From positions 2,480,001-2,544,000 of the forward strand of contig NZ_AP029019.1 in assembly GCF_037101375.1 (NCBI RefSeq): DNA of 64,000 nt, read 5' to 3'. Shown here one piece after another: positions 47,397 through 56,926 of this stretch. Every line of letters begins with the position of its first letter. Within the stretch, counting starts at the first letter, position 1. Below the pieces are notes generated by a model, which was not told where the DNA came from, did not search any database, and saw only the letters and a list, made by a program, of their open reading frames with translations. The position numbers and the translations under genes were made by a program. The DNA is from Acidovorax sp. DW039 (lineage in GTDB: Bacteria; Pseudomonadota; Gammaproteobacteria; Burkholderiales; Burkholderiaceae_C).

Positions 47397-50300
47397 CTAT
47401 CGATGGCGAAGGCGCCACCCAGCCATAGCCAACATGGCGCATGCCAGCATTAACAATGCCCAGCGATCTAGCGTTGGAATACTCTGCGCTGAAACTGCAG
47501 GCACTCCTAGAATCACGGGGTCAACGAACTCTCCATTAACCGCTTTGTCGCCATCTAACGGTCCGCCATCATGAATCGTGTAAGTGACCTGATTTCCAGC
47601 AATAGAGCTGGGCGTGAAGGATTGCCAAGGTGGATTGGTTGTCGCATCATATTTCAGCAAAACTGCATTGCTTGGTATGACACCAGAAAAGGTGAATGTA
47701 ACTTGCAAATCACTACCCGATGAGCACTGTTCCGCCTTGAAATCTACAGCAGGGTAGAGGTAGGCATAACCAGCAGGCAGCGTGGACTGCTGCGGCCCAG
47801 GAAGCCCAGCTCTAGGGGTGAACTGCGTATTCGTTAGGGTGCAGGCAGTGCTGGGATTTGCAATACTTAACGTTGTGCCCAAACCTGTTGCAGTTTGCAA
47901 GCCTGCGCGGGTAACCATGACGGTATATGTCTTGATGGTTACGCCATCAGGAGCAGTAACAGTTACTGCGATAGCATTTGCACCCACTGCCAATGAAATC
48001 GGTGTTGACGCAGTGGTTCCATTAACCGTGGCCGTAGCACCCGTATCTGCCGTAGTTGGTGTAACGATGAGTGTCGTTACACCATTTGCCACCTGAGCCG
48101 TGTATCCCAGAGTGGTGGGAGCAAAAGTCGGACTGAGCGCACCATTAGAAAGTACTAACGCTGATAGATTGGCGTTAACACTGGGCGCAATTGCGAGGGA
48201 ATAAGCCCTACTCGCTGTGAAAGGCGCCCCTGTACCCGTAGTGCTATCGGTGACTGTGAGGGTGAAATTGTGGGTATTTACCGAAGAGGGAGTGCCTGAG
48301 ATCGTCCCGTTGGATGTATCAAGCGTAAGACCGGCAGGTAAGTTTCCTGAAGTTATTGCAAAACTATAAGGTGCCGTACCTCCACTGGCAGTGACTGACT
48401 GCGCATAGGACGTTCCCACATTGCCATTGGGAAGGGAAGCAGGCGTAAGTGCGAGAGATGGTGCAGCGATTGTCACTGAGTACGCTCTGGTGCCGGCGAA
48501 ACTGTTTGCATCGGTGGCTTGCACAGTGAAGTTAAATGTTCCAGTGGCCGTCGGCACACCCGAAAGCGCTCCACCAGTAGACAGCGTTAAACCAGCAGGT
48601 AATGCACCTGCGGAGACTATATATGAATAAGGCGTTGTCGCACCGCTGGCAGTAAAGATTTGGCTATATGCAGCACTGATCACCGGATTGGGCAGGCCGC
48701 CAGAGGGACCCACCACAACTGTGGGAGCGCCGATGGTAAGGTTATACGTCGCAGATGCCGAAAAGGGCGCACCCGCTCCAGAAGTGGAATCAGTAACTGT
48801 GACTGTGAAATTGACGGTACCGCTGGAGGTCGGTGTTCCAGAGAGCACCCCAGTACTTGTTGAAAAAGATAAACCCGTCGGAATGGATCCGGAGTTAATT
48901 GATATTCCGTAGGCATACGGACTATTACCTCCGTTGGTGGTAAAGGTTTGGCTATAGGCAGTCAGCGCCGAGCCAGACAGATTGCTACCTGACACCGGGC
49001 TGATCGTCAAATTAGGAACGTTCACCGTCCAGCTGTAGGCGCGGCTGCCTGTATAAGGGCCAGATCCTGTTGAACTGTCCGTCGCTGTAACGGTGAAGTT
49101 GTAGCTCCCCACAGTGGTTGCCGCGCCGCTTAGCACCCCTGAAGAACTAAGGCTGATACCGGGCGGTAAACTGCCAGCGGTGACTGCATAGCTGTAAGCA
49201 CTGATTCCACCGCCCGCAGAGATACTCCCATTGAAAGCTGCCCCCGCCGATACTGCGCCGAGCGACGCTGGCGAAACACTGATTGTTGGCGCATTCACAA
49301 CGAGTGTGTATGCGCGACTACCGGTGAAGGGGCTGCCAGTACCAGTTGTACTGTCAGTCCCAGTCACGGTGAAGTTATATGTACCGCCAGCGGTAGGCGT
49401 CCCAAACAGCACTCCCGAAGAGGAAAGTGTCACGCCAGCAGGTAGCACGCCCGCCGTCACGGCATAGGTGTAGGGACCCGTGCCACTGCTGGCAGTGATG
49501 GTCTGACTGGTAGAAACACCAACGGTAGCCGCAGTTAAAGATGCCGGAGCAAGCGAAATTGTGGGTGCGCCGATTGTCAGAGCCAACAAACTACTGCTGC
49601 GAGTGTATGGGCCTGTGCCAGTACTACTGTCTGTTGCAGTCACGACAAAGCTGAAATTTCCGGTTGAGGTCGGGGTGCCCGCCAGTGTCCCGTTGCTCGC
49701 CAGACTCAAGCCAGCTGGCAAACTACCGGAGGTAATGGCGTAGCCATACGGCGCTGTGCCACCGCTTGCACCGGACAGCGACTGACTGTACGGCACCGCT
49801 GCGGTACCGGATGTGGGGCTGGGTGGTGCATAGGTGACTGTCGCTGCAGCAATCGTCAGTGACAATGAAGAACTGCTGCTATATGGCCCAGTACCAGTGC
49901 TGCTGTCGGTCGCGGTAACAGTGAAATTGAATATGCCGCCTGCTGTCGGGGTCCCTGAAAGGGTGCCGTTGCTCGCCAGTGATAGGCCAGCAGGTAAACT
50001 GCCAGCTGTGACAGCATAGGTGTAAGGCGCAGTACCGCCGCCTGCCCCCGCCAAAGACTGGCTGTAAGCCGTGGCAACGGAGCCCGCAGTTGGACTAGAC
50101 GGAGCGTAAGTAAGCGATGGTGCGGCAACAGTCATGGTGAGCAAAGAGCTGGACTGACTGTACGGGCCCGTGCCGCTCGTACTGTCCGTCGCCGTGACCA
50201 CAAAGCTATAAGAACCACCAGCAGTCGGAGTGCCTGACAGAAGGCCGTTGCTCGCCAATGTGATGCCTGGAGGCAAACTACCACTAGTCCTTGTGTACGT

Positions 50301-51176
50301 ATATGGACTTGTACCGCCACTTGCGCCGGCTATAGACTGGCTATAAGCAACACCAACAGTTGCTCCGGCAGGGCTAGCAGGTGCATATGCAATCGTGGGA
50401 GCGGACACATTAAGGGAGAGCATCCCACTCGTGGTGTTGTCGGGCCCTGGGCTTGCACTGCTGTCAGTTACTTTGGCGACAAAATTAAATACGCCTCCTG
50501 CCGTCGGAGTACCGGAGAGAGTGCCATTACTCAACAATGTGATCCCAGTGGGCAGGCTGCCTGAAGCTAGCGAGTATGTATAAGGAACAGTTCCTCCACT
50601 CACTGGCGTGGCAATGGACTGGTTATAGACTACACCTACTGTTGCGGATGATGGATTAGAGGGAGAGTAGGTTATTGACGACCGTACTTGGATAGTCGCG
50701 GTGTTTATTTGGAAGTTAGAGATGCTAGGATTATAAGTATAGAAAATTAGCGTATCGTTTCCGATATAATTTCCGACTGGATAATAGTCCAGCGTCCAGT
50801 GTGCTGGGTTGGCGTCGTTAATAAAAACTTCTGCACCGCTAGATGTGGTGATCGGAGAGCCAGCAGTTTTGTTGCCAAGAGCATCTTCAAAATACCCAGC
50901 GCCGGTTGGATCGCAACTGGTTAAAGTTGAGCCAGTTAGACTGTAAGAAGTTATCCCAGTTTTTGTTGCACTGAAGCCAAATGAGCACCCTGGATCGGGA
51001 TTGACCGCGAATGCATTTTGCGCACTCGAGAGAATTGAAATTACAAAAAATAATAATCTCAAAAATCCGAGAGATAGGGGTTTTTTGTTAAAATGAGGAA
51101 AAATTAAAGATCTATAAATATAATCCAGTGTTATATTTTGTTTTGATCTCATTAGAATTTTCAATCTTTTAGTCAT
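47397..51176 (-). CDS. Large Ig-like repeat surface protein with IPTL-CTERM signal
   Basis: The 1259-residue protein has a signal peptide after a long N-region (cleavage near QNAFA-VNPD). An N-terminal domain is followed by nine ~90-residue putative-Ig (He_PIG) repeats sharing LPxGxxLSSNGxLSGTPT and NFTVTATDSSTGTGP motifs. A cadherin-like beta-sandwich domain (NLSALVLSNGALSPTF) and a Cys-containing domain follow. The C-terminus is SIPTLDRWALLML and a helix ending RLRHR, the IPTL-CTERM sorting signal. It is probably surface-displayed. ATGs at 51176 or 51152 are possible; an upstream TTG at 51257 is unlikely. The first ~200 bp are strikingly AT-rich. Confidence 0.88.
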   Translation of the reverse strand: MTKRLKILMRSKQNITLDYIYRSLIFPHFNKKPLSLGFLRLLFFVISILSSAQNAFAVNPDPGCSFGFSATKTGITSYSLTGSTLTSCDPTGAGYFEDALGNKTAGSPITTSSGAEVFINDANPAHWTLDYYPVGNYIGNDTLIFYTYNPSISNFQINTATIQVRSSITYSPSNPSSATVGVVYNQSIATPVSGGTVPYTYSLASGSLPTGITLLSNGTLSGTPTAGGVFNFVAKVTDSSASPGPDNTTSGMLSLNVSAPTIAYAPASPAGATVGVAYSQSIAGASGGTSPYTYTRTSGSLPPGITLASNGLLSGTPTAGGSYSFVVTATDSTSGTGPYSQSSSLLTMTVAAPSLTYAPSSPTAGSVATAYSQSLAGAGGGTAPYTYAVTAGSLPAGLSLASNGTLSGTPTAGGIFNFTVTATDSSTGTGPYSSSSSLSLTIAAATVTYAPPSPTSGTAAVPYSQSLSGASGGTAPYGYAITSGSLPAGLSLASNGTLAGTPTSTGNFSFVVTATDSSTGTGPYTRSSSLLALTIGAPTISLAPASLTAATVGVSTSQTITASSGTGPYTYAVTAGVLPAGVTLSSSGVLFGTPTAGGTYNFTVTGTDSTTGTGSPFTGSRAYTLVVNAPTISVSPASLGAVSAGAAFNGSISAGGGISAYSYAVTAGSLPPGISLSSSGVLSGAATTVGSYNFTVTATDSSTGSGPYTGSRAYSWTVNVPNLTISPVSGSNLSGSALTAYSQTFTTNGGNSPYAYGISINSGSIPTGLSFSTSTGVLSGTPTSSGTVNFTVTVTDSTSGAGAPFSASATYNLTIGAPTVVVGPSGGLPNPVISAAYSQIFTASGATTPYSYIVSAGALPAGLTLSTGGALSGVPTATGTFNFTVQATDANSFAGTRAYSVTIAAPSLALTPASLPNGNVGTSYAQSVTASGGTAPYSFAITSGNLPAGLTLDTSNGTISGTPSSVNTHNFTLTVTDSTTGTGAPFTASRAYSLAIAPSVNANLSALVLSNGALSPTFAPTTLGYTAQVANGVTTLIVTPTTADTGATATVNGTTASTPISLAVGANAIAVTVTAPDGVTIKTYTVMVTRAGLQTATGLGTTLSIANPSTACTLTNTQFTPRAGLPGPQQSTLPAGYAYLYPAVDFKAEQCSSGSDLQVTFTFSGVIPSNAVLLKYDATTNPPWQSFTPSSIAGNQVTYTIHDGGPLDGDKAVNGEFVDPVILGVPAVSAQSIPTLDRWALLMLACAMLAMAGWRLRHR

Positions 51177-51545
51177 AATATTTTTGGACGTCTTGCGCAG
51201 AGTTGCAGGTGAACTATGAACTGGTATTTTTTCATGCTTGATGATGCTACTAACCAATTCAAAATAACATACTCAAACAATCTCACAGATTGAACGACAG
51301 AGTAAGCAAGTTGTCCAGATTTTTGTACGCGATTGTCCTGTGCCGGGAGATGACACCTTAAATTTTGTAGCGTTTGCACTGAAACCAATCCTGGAAGCGG
51401 GATTGAACTGCTCCTCACGTCAAGACTCACACAAAACAACTCACTGGACAGGAACTGTGAAGGATCCAGGGCCGCTGGACTGCGCGACGCCATTTGACAG
51501 TCAGTCTTTGCCTGAGGCGTTTTGACTAATTTTCTTCGGCGATAT
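51177..51545. other. AT-rich 369-bp upstream region without a gene
   Basis: No coding region is supported. The segment next to the large surface protein is much more AT-rich than the genome average and should hold its promoter. The remainder (51300-51540) has no recognised feature or insertion-sequence ends. Confidence 0.4.
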
Positions 51546-51580
51546 TAAAAAGCGCCCGCAGCTGCTGGCGCTTTTTAAAA
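51546..51580 (-). terminator. Intrinsic terminator of mmsB
   Basis: TTAAAAAGCGCC and GGCGCTTTTTAA flank a CGCAGCTGCT loop. The structure lies 11 bp past the mmsB stop and is nearly symmetrical, so it could act on both strands. Confidence 0.88.
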
Positions 51581-51590
51581 GAGCACCTAA

Positions 51591-52475
51591 TTAGCTCTTT
51601 AGCACCATCTTAATAATGCTGGAAAAATCCAGCCCCCCATGCCCCGCCAAGCTGTGCGCCGCATACAAATTGCGAGCCATGCCCCCCAGCGGCGTGGCCG
51701 CCTTCACCGCCATTGCGTTCTCTTGCGCCAAGCCTAAATCCTTGAGCATCAGGTCCGTACCAAACCCGCCCGCATAGCCTTTGCTGGCGGGCGCGGTTTC
51801 CATCACGCCAGGGAAGGGGTTGTACTTCTCCAGCGCCCAGTTGCCGCCCGAGCTGCGGCGCATGATTTCGCTAAGCACCTTGGGGTCGAGGCCGTTGGCC
51901 ACGCCCAGGGCAATGGCCTCGCTGGTGCCTGCCATCAAGATGCCCAGCAGCATGTTGTTGCAGATCTTGGCCGTCTGGCCTGCGCCCACGGCGCCTGCGT
52001 GGAAGATGTTGGCCCCCATTTTTTCGAGCACGGGGCGGGCGCGTTCCAGGTCGGCTGCATCGCCGCCCACCATGAAGGTGAGCGTGCCTGCGATGGCCCC
52101 GCCGGTGCCGCCGGACACGGGCGCGTCGATAAAGGCCACGCCTTTGGCTTGGGCGGCCTCAGCCACTTTGCGGGAGGTGGCGGCTGCGATGGTGGAGCAG
52201 TCAATCACCAGCGTGCCTGCGGGCAACTGGGCCAGCAGGTCGCCCGCGCCTAAAAACAAGCCTTCCACATGCTGGCTGGCGGGCAGCATGCTGATGACCA
52301 CCTCGGCCCCCTGCACAGCAGCCTTGGCGTCGGCGGCGATGGGCACGCCGTCCGCGGCCAGCTTGTCGCGGGCGGGTTGGGAGAGATCAAACGCGCGCAC
52401 TTCGTGGCCCGCCTTGTGCAGGTTGTGTGCCATGGGGCCGCCCATGTTGCCAAGGCCGATGAATGCGATTTTCAT
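51591..52475 (-). CDS. mmsB: 3-hydroxyisobutyrate dehydrogenase
   Basis: The 294-residue enzyme oxidises 3-hydroxyisobutyrate to methylmalonate semialdehyde in valine breakdown. It has the NAD site GLGNMGGPMAHNL, the substrate block DAPVSGGTGGA and catalytic Lys170 (AKICNN). The start at 52475 matches the family. Nearby acyl-CoA dehydrogenase and mmsA support the valine assignment. Confidence 0.94.
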   Translation of the reverse strand: MKIAFIGLGNMGGPMAHNLHKAGHEVRAFDLSQPARDKLAADGVPIAADAKAAVQGAEVVISMLPASQHVEGLFLGAGDLLAQLPAGTLVIDCSTIAAATSRKVAEAAQAKGVAFIDAPVSGGTGGAIAGTLTFMVGGDAADLERARPVLEKMGANIFHAGAVGAGQTAKICNNMLLGILMAGTSEAIALGVANGLDPKVLSEIMRRSSGGNWALEKYNPFPGVMETAPASKGYAGGFGTDLMLKDLGLAQENAMAVKAATPLGGMARNLYAAHSLAGHGGLDFSSIIKMVLKS

Positions 52476-52513
52476 GTGTTGTCTCCTGTGGTCGATCTGA
52501 GGTGAAAGATGAT

Positions 52514-52572
52514 TTGCTATTGAATTGGTAGCTGCTTGCGCTTGATGGATAAGCGCCAAGGGCTGATTTGGT
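52514..52572. repeat. Dispersed TAGCTGC-type repeat (clear reference copy)
   Basis: TGCTATTGAATTGGTAGCTG followed by CTTGCGCTTGATGGATAAGC and GCCAAGGGCTG is used here as the reference for the family. It lies between mmsB and the TfoX-like gene, overlapping neither coding core. Confidence 0.75.
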
Positions 52573-52587
52573 TCTTAACGCAGAGCA

Positions 52588-53076
52588 TCAGCCGTCCTCG
52601 TCAAAGATGCTGTGCCGTTTGCCTGCTTTGGCCGCTTTTCCTGATGGCCCCTTCGGCATGGTGGCTGTCTTTTTGGCCGTTGCCTTGGACGCTGTACTCG
52701 CCACTGTTTTGGATGCAGCGGGCTTGCGGCGCGGCGATGCCTTGGCATGCGGGTTGTAGGCCAGTGCTTCGTCCAGCCAAAAGCGCCACTGCGCGCGAGT
52801 GGCATAGCCGTTGGGTTCCACCCAAAAGTAGCCTTGCATGCCCCCGCCAGGCGAGAGTTCGCGGGTGTTCTGCATCTCTTGAAACTCGCCATGCCGATCA
52901 GGCGGAAGGCGCACCAGCAGTTCTTCACCCTTCACGCCCACGCACAGCTTGCCATCCACAAAGAAGCAGTAGCAGCCAAACATGGTGCGCTCGTCCACAT
53001 CGCTGCGCTGTGCCAGGGCCGTGCGCAGGGCGTCGATGAGGTGCAGGGTTTCGTCGCTGAGGGGGCGGGCGGGCAT
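52588..53076 (-). CDS. TfoX/Sxy N-domain protein with basic tail
   Basis: Residues 1 to about 105 resemble the TfoX N-terminal domain (DERTMFGCYCFFVDGKLCVG and the LSPGGGMQGYFWVEP segment). The last ~50 residues are Lys/Ala/Ser-rich and end KRHSIFDEDG. TfoX proteins influence competence in some gammaproteobacteria; single-domain versions like this are mostly uncharacterised. No competence genes are nearby. Confidence 0.82.
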   Translation of the reverse strand: MPARPLSDETLHLIDALRTALAQRSDVDERTMFGCYCFFVDGKLCVGVKGEELLVRLPPDRHGEFQEMQNTRELSPGGGMQGYFWVEPNGYATRAQWRFWLDEALAYNPHAKASPRRKPAASKTVASTASKATAKKTATMPKGPSGKAAKAGKRHSIFDEDG

Positions 53077-53083
53077 GGTTTGT

Positions 53084-53371
53084 TCAGGTCTTTGCGTTAC
53101 GGTCTATGTAGTACCGAAGCGCACGCGGGTCTTCGTGCCGGAAAAGCAAACCGCAGTCATTGCACATTTGAAATTTGCATGAATGAATCGGGACGCCATA
53201 AGACGATCTGAAGAACTTCCACTTGTAGCCGGCTGGGATAAATTCACCGCCGCCTTCGCCCATGTTGATGTGTCCCGCTTGCAGATTCTCCGATTGACAT
53301 GCTGGACATTGGGACAAGGAGGTTTCTTCGAAGCGGGGCAGTGGTTTGTATCGAACAAGCGGTTTGGTCAT
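53084..53371 (-). CDS. Small zinc-ribbon-like protein of unknown function
   Basis: The 95-residue protein has Cys22-x2-Cys25 (CPACQ) and Cys70-x2-Cys73 (CNDCG), with a further Cys65, fitting a zinc ribbon with a ~45-residue insert. I do not recognise a family. It lies 7 bp upstream of the TfoX-like gene on the same strand, so the two may be cotranscribed. Confidence 0.7.
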   Translation of the reverse strand: MTKPLVRYKPLPRFEETSLSQCPACQSENLQAGHINMGEGGGEFIPAGYKWKFFRSSYGVPIHSCKFQMCNDCGLLFRHEDPRALRYYIDRNAKT

Positions 53372-53391
53372 GTGTCTAATTTTGTGGGGTA

Positions 53392-54558
53392 TTACCGAAT
53401 CACCTCCGGCGCGTCCCCATCCAGCATGCGGCGGGCGATGATGACGCGCATGATTTCGTTGGTGCCTTCCAGAATCTGGTGCACGCGGGCGTCGCGCAGC
53501 AGGCGCTCTAGCGGGTATTCGCGGATGTAGCCGTAGCCACCGTGCAGTTGCAGGGCTTCGTTCACCACGTTAAAGCCTGCATCGGTGGCAAAGCGTTTGG
53601 CCATGGCGCAGTAGGTGGTGGCGTCGCGGGCCCCGGCGTCGAGCTTGCTGGCGGCCAGGCGCACCATTTGGCGAGCGGCGACGAGGTCCGTGGCCATGTC
53701 GGCCAGCTTGAACTGCAGGGCCTGGAAGCTGGCAATGCTTTTGCCAAACTGCTTGCGGTCTTGCATGTATTGCTGCGCCTGGGTGAGTGCGCCCTGGGCA
53801 GCGCCGACGGAGCAGGTGGCGATGTTGATGCGCCCGCCGTCCAGCCCCTTCATGGCAATCTTGAAGCCTTCGCCTTCTTGCCCCAGCAGGTGGTTGGCAG
53901 GGATGCGCACGTTGTCAAAGCTGATGGTGCGGGTGGGCTGGCTGTTCCAGCCCATCTTGTGTTCTTTTTTGCCGTAGGTGATGCCGGGCGTGTCGGCAGG
54001 CACGGCAAAGGCGCTGATGCCGCTGGCGCCAGATTGCGCATCGCCCGTGCGCGCCATGAGCACCAGCACATCGGTGCTGCCCGCGCCGCTGATGAAGGCC
54101 TTGCTGCCGTTGATGACGTATTCACTGCCCACCAACTCGGCCCGGGTTTTGAGCGAGGCGGCATCTGAGCCCGCGCCGGGTTCGGTCAGGCAGTAGCTGG
54201 CCAGCTTTTGCCCGGTGGTGAGCAGCGGGCCCCAGTGGTCACGCACGGCGGGCTGCGCCCAGGTGCCCAGCATCCAGGTGGCCATGTTGTGGATGGTGAT
54301 GAAGGCGGTGGTGCTGGGGTCGACGGCCGCCATTTCTTCAAAGACCAGTGTGGCGTCCAGGCGGGGCAGGGCGAGGCCGCCAGCGTTTTCTGGGGCGTAC
54401 AGGCCGCAAAAGCCCAGCTCGCCTGCTTTGGCTATCGCTTCTTTGGGGAAGATGCCTTCGGCATCCCACTCGGCCGCGTGCGGGGCCAGCTCGGCCAGGG
54501 CAAAGTCGCGGGCGGTTTGGGCAAAGGCGCGTTGTTCTTCGGTCAGCTCAAAGTCCAT
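53392..54558 (-). CDS. Acyl-CoA dehydrogenase (probable isobutyryl-CoA dehydrogenase)
   Basis: The 388-residue flavoenzyme has FAD-site blocks YCLTEPGAGSDAASLKT and QFGKSIASFQALQFKLADM, and catalytic base Glu364 in ILEGTNEIMR. Location between mmsB and mmsA suggests isobutyryl-CoA as substrate. The exact chain specificity is inferred from context. Confidence 0.9.
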   Translation of the reverse strand: MDFELTEEQRAFAQTARDFALAELAPHAAEWDAEGIFPKEAIAKAGELGFCGLYAPENAGGLALPRLDATLVFEEMAAVDPSTTAFITIHNMATWMLGTWAQPAVRDHWGPLLTTGQKLASYCLTEPGAGSDAASLKTRAELVGSEYVINGSKAFISGAGSTDVLVLMARTGDAQSGASGISAFAVPADTPGITYGKKEHKMGWNSQPTRTISFDNVRIPANHLLGQEGEGFKIAMKGLDGGRINIATCSVGAAQGALTQAQQYMQDRKQFGKSIASFQALQFKLADMATDLVAARQMVRLAASKLDAGARDATTYCAMAKRFATDAGFNVVNEALQLHGGYGYIREYPLERLLRDARVHQILEGTNEIMRVIIARRMLDGDAPEVIR

Positions 54559-54611
54559 GGCGTTGTCTCTTGTCTTGTTGTGGGGCTTTGGGTGAATGGG
54601 GCGTCAAGGCT

Positions 54612-55025
54612 TCAGGGCTTGGCTGGGCTGTCGTTGCTCAGCCAGCGCATCAGGCCTTTGCGGCGCTCTTGTGTTTTGCGCGTGAGGCATTGGTGGTACA
54701 GACGCGGGCCTTCGGGCTGGGTTTCGGTGGCTTGCGTCTCGCGCTTGCATTGCACCGTGCGCTCGCGCACCCAGGCGGAATGTTCTTGCCGCAGTTGCGG
54801 GCGTTCGTGGGCCGAGAGGGCGCGCATCACGTCTTCGTAGAGGATCTGGATGGTGGTGTCTGCCGCCTGAAAGTCTTGCACCGTGCAGGCATTGACCTCG
54901 GCCACGGTGCCCGTGGGTCTGCAGGCGGCACCAGCCTGGGCGTGCGCTTGGGCGCCCATCAGCATCACGCACGCAGTACCGAAGACCATGGACCATCCTC
55001 GTATCGTTGTCAGATAAGTTTGCAT
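54612..55025 (-). CDS. Secreted LprI/DUF1311-like protein
   Basis: The 137-residue protein has a signal peptide (to about residue 30, AHAQ). A small Cys-containing domain follows, with EVNACTVQDFQAADTTIQ, QLRQEHSAWVRERTVQC and LYHQCLTRKTQERRKGL. This resembles the lysozyme-inhibitor LprI family. The partner or target is unknown. Confidence 0.75.
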   Translation of the reverse strand: MQTYLTTIRGWSMVFGTACVMLMGAQAHAQAGAACRPTGTVAEVNACTVQDFQAADTTIQILYEDVMRALSAHERPQLRQEHSAWVRERTVQCKRETQATETQPEGPRLYHQCLTRKTQERRKGLMRWLSNDSPAKP

Positions 55026-55186
55026 GCCCTGCTTTTACCACCGCCCGCTACCGCCGAAACCGGCGCGGCGCGAGGCCAGTGCCACCGTGCAAGGGCCGCC
55101 ATCCAGAGGTTCAGGCACGGGTGGTGTCCCCCTTCCCGCGCAAAGCGCGAGAGAAGGGGGAAGGCGCGCAGCGCCTCAGGGGGATG

Positions 55187-56710
55187 TCACTTCAAACTAA
55201 TCGTGGTGTTCACACCCTGGCTCACCGTGCTGTCGTCAAACCAGCGCGCCGTCACGGTTTTGGTCTGGGTGTAGAACATCACGACCTGCTTGCCGTAGGG
55301 CCCCAAGTCGCCCAGCTTAGAGGCACGCGAGCCGGTGAACGAGAAGATGGGCACGGGCACTGGGATTGGCACGTTGATGCCGACCTGGCCCACGTCGATC
55401 TCTTCCTGAAACTTGCGCGCCGCCGCGCCGCTTTGCGTGAAGATGGCGGTGCCGTTGCCGTTGGGGTTGGCGTTGATGAACTCGATGGCTTCGTCCAGCG
55501 TGTCGGCGGCCGCCAGGCACAGCACGGGGCCGAAGATCTCCTGGTCGTAGATGGCCATGCCGGGCTTTACGCCGCTGAAGATGGTGGGGCCCACGAAGTT
55601 GCCGTTTTCGTAGCCGGGCACGCTCGGGTTGCGGCCGTCCAGCTCCAGGGTGGCACCGTCGGCAATGCCGCGCTCGATCAGGCTCACCACGCGGTCGCGG
55701 GCGGCGCACGAGATCAGCGGGCCTACGTCGGTGCCTTTTTCTGTGCCACCGCTCACCTTGAGGGTCTTGGCCTTGGCCACCAGGTCTGGAATCCACTTCT
55801 GCGATTCGCCCACCAGAATGACAACCGACAGCGCCATGCAGCGCTGGCCTGCCGCGCCAAAGGCGGCACCGGCCAGGGCGTTCAGGGTTTGTTCCTTGTT
55901 GGCATCGGGGGCGACGATGGCGTGGTTTTTGGCGCCCATCATGCATTGCACGCGCTTGCCGTTGAGGCTGGCGCGGTTGTAGACATGCGTGCCCACCTTG
56001 GTGGAGCCGACGAAGCTGATGGCCTTGATATCGGGGTGATCGCAAATGGCGTTCACGGCGTCTTCACCGCCATGCACCACGTTCAGCACGCCGGGCGGGA
56101 TGCCCGCTTGCAGCGCCAGCTCGCACAGGCGCATGGTGACCATGGGGTCTTGCTCAGACGGCTTGAGCACAAAGGTGTTGCCCGTGGCAATGGCCATGGG
56201 GAACATCCACAGCGGAATCATGGCCGGGAAGTTGAAGGGCGTGATGCCCGCGCACACGCCCAGGGGTTGCATCACGGTGTAGGTGTCTACGCCACCGGCC
56301 ACGTTGTTGGCCAGCTCGCCCAGTTGCAGGTTGCCAATGCCGGCGGCGTGTTCCACCACCTCCAGGCCACGGAACACATCGCCTTCGGCATCCGGCAGGG
56401 TCTTGCCTTGTTCGGCCGTCAGCAGCGCAGCCAGCTCGGCCATGTTTTCGCGGATGAGTTGCTGCAGCTTCAAAAAGATGCGGGCGCGGGTGCCGATGGG
56501 GGTTTTCTTCCAGGTCTTGAACGCCTCTTTGCCCGATGCCACGGCGGCATTGATTTCCTCAGGCGTGGCAAACGGCACGCGGGCCAGCACCTCTTGCGTG
56601 GCGGGGTTCACCACGTTGCGCCACTGGGTGGTTTTGGATTCGACAAACTGGCCGCCAATGAGCAGCTTGACGGTGGGGGCCAGCACGGCCTGGGTGGTGG
56701 GTGCGTTCAT
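55187..56710 (-). CDS. mmsA: Methylmalonate-semialdehyde dehydrogenase (CoA-acylating)
   Basis: The 507-residue aldehyde dehydrogenase converts methylmalonate semialdehyde to propionyl-CoA. It has [27 protein letters not shown], the [14 protein letters not shown] block typical of MmsA, and catalytic Cys291 (AGQRCMALS). The ATG at 56710 begins at the family N-terminus. Together with mmsB and the acyl-CoA dehydrogenase it forms part of the valine pathway; enoyl-CoA hydratase and the CoA hydrolase are not in the window. Confidence 0.95.
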   Translation of the reverse strand: MNAPTTQAVLAPTVKLLIGGQFVESKTTQWRNVVNPATQEVLARVPFATPEEINAAVASGKEAFKTWKKTPIGTRARIFLKLQQLIRENMAELAALLTAEQGKTLPDAEGDVFRGLEVVEHAAGIGNLQLGELANNVAGGVDTYTVMQPLGVCAGITPFNFPAMIPLWMFPMAIATGNTFVLKPSEQDPMVTMRLCELALQAGIPPGVLNVVHGGEDAVNAICDHPDIKAISFVGSTKVGTHVYNRASLNGKRVQCMMGAKNHAIVAPDANKEQTLNALAGAAFGAAGQRCMALSVVILVGESQKWIPDLVAKAKTLKVSGGTEKGTDVGPLISCAARDRVVSLIERGIADGATLELDGRNPSVPGYENGNFVGPTIFSGVKPGMAIYDQEIFGPVLCLAAADTLDEAIEFINANPNGNGTAIFTQSGAAARKFQEEIDVGQVGINVPIPVPVPIFSFTGSRASKLGDLGPYGKQVVMFYTQTKTVTARWFDDSTVSQGVNTTISLK

Positions 56711-56812
56711 GGGTGTGTCTCCGGGTGTTGCCAAGCGCCTGCGAGGTGCAGGCTCAGCAGTGCATATTACCCGTGCATCCGTGTGCATTAAAATTTAAAA
56801 AATGCATTTTTC

Positions 56813-56830
56813 ATGTGCGTATTTGCACAT
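56813..56830 (-). promoter_or_regulatory. Perfect palindrome upstream of mmsA
   Basis: ATGTGCGTATTTGCACAT has perfect 6-bp arms and lies about 103 bp upstream of the mmsA start in AT-rich sequence. Several TGCAC/GTGCA half-elements follow toward the gene. It is a candidate operator, possibly for the LysR regulator now located at 62296. Confidence 0.4.
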
Positions 56831-56862
56831 AAGTAGCTTTTGAGGAACGGAAAGAGTGCGCG

Positions 56863-56896
56863 AAAAAAAGAGGGTAAACGTTGCCGTTTACCCTCT
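56863..56896 (-). terminator. Intrinsic terminator of the tail-collar/sulfotransferase operon
   Basis: On the minus strand GAGGGTAAACG, a GCAA loop and CGTTTACCCTC are followed by TTTTTTT. The stem is perfect (11 bp). It starts 31 bp after the stop of the tail-collar gene and closes the leftward operon. Confidence 0.93.
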
Positions 56897-56926
56897 TCTA
56901 ACTTTGCTGCTACGCTGTGGAGTTGC

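Noticed and set aside
47397..51000. Possible repeat array or CRISPR in 47.4-51 kb
   Set aside because: The periodicity is ~270 bp and encodes nine Ig-like protein domains in one frame; there are no short identical repeats with unique spacers.
51300..51540. Insertion-sequence remnant
   Set aside because: No transposase motif, terminal inverted repeats or target duplication could be identified.
55007..56791. 594-codon plus-strand frame
   Set aside because: Antisense to mmsA, with no recognisable domain.
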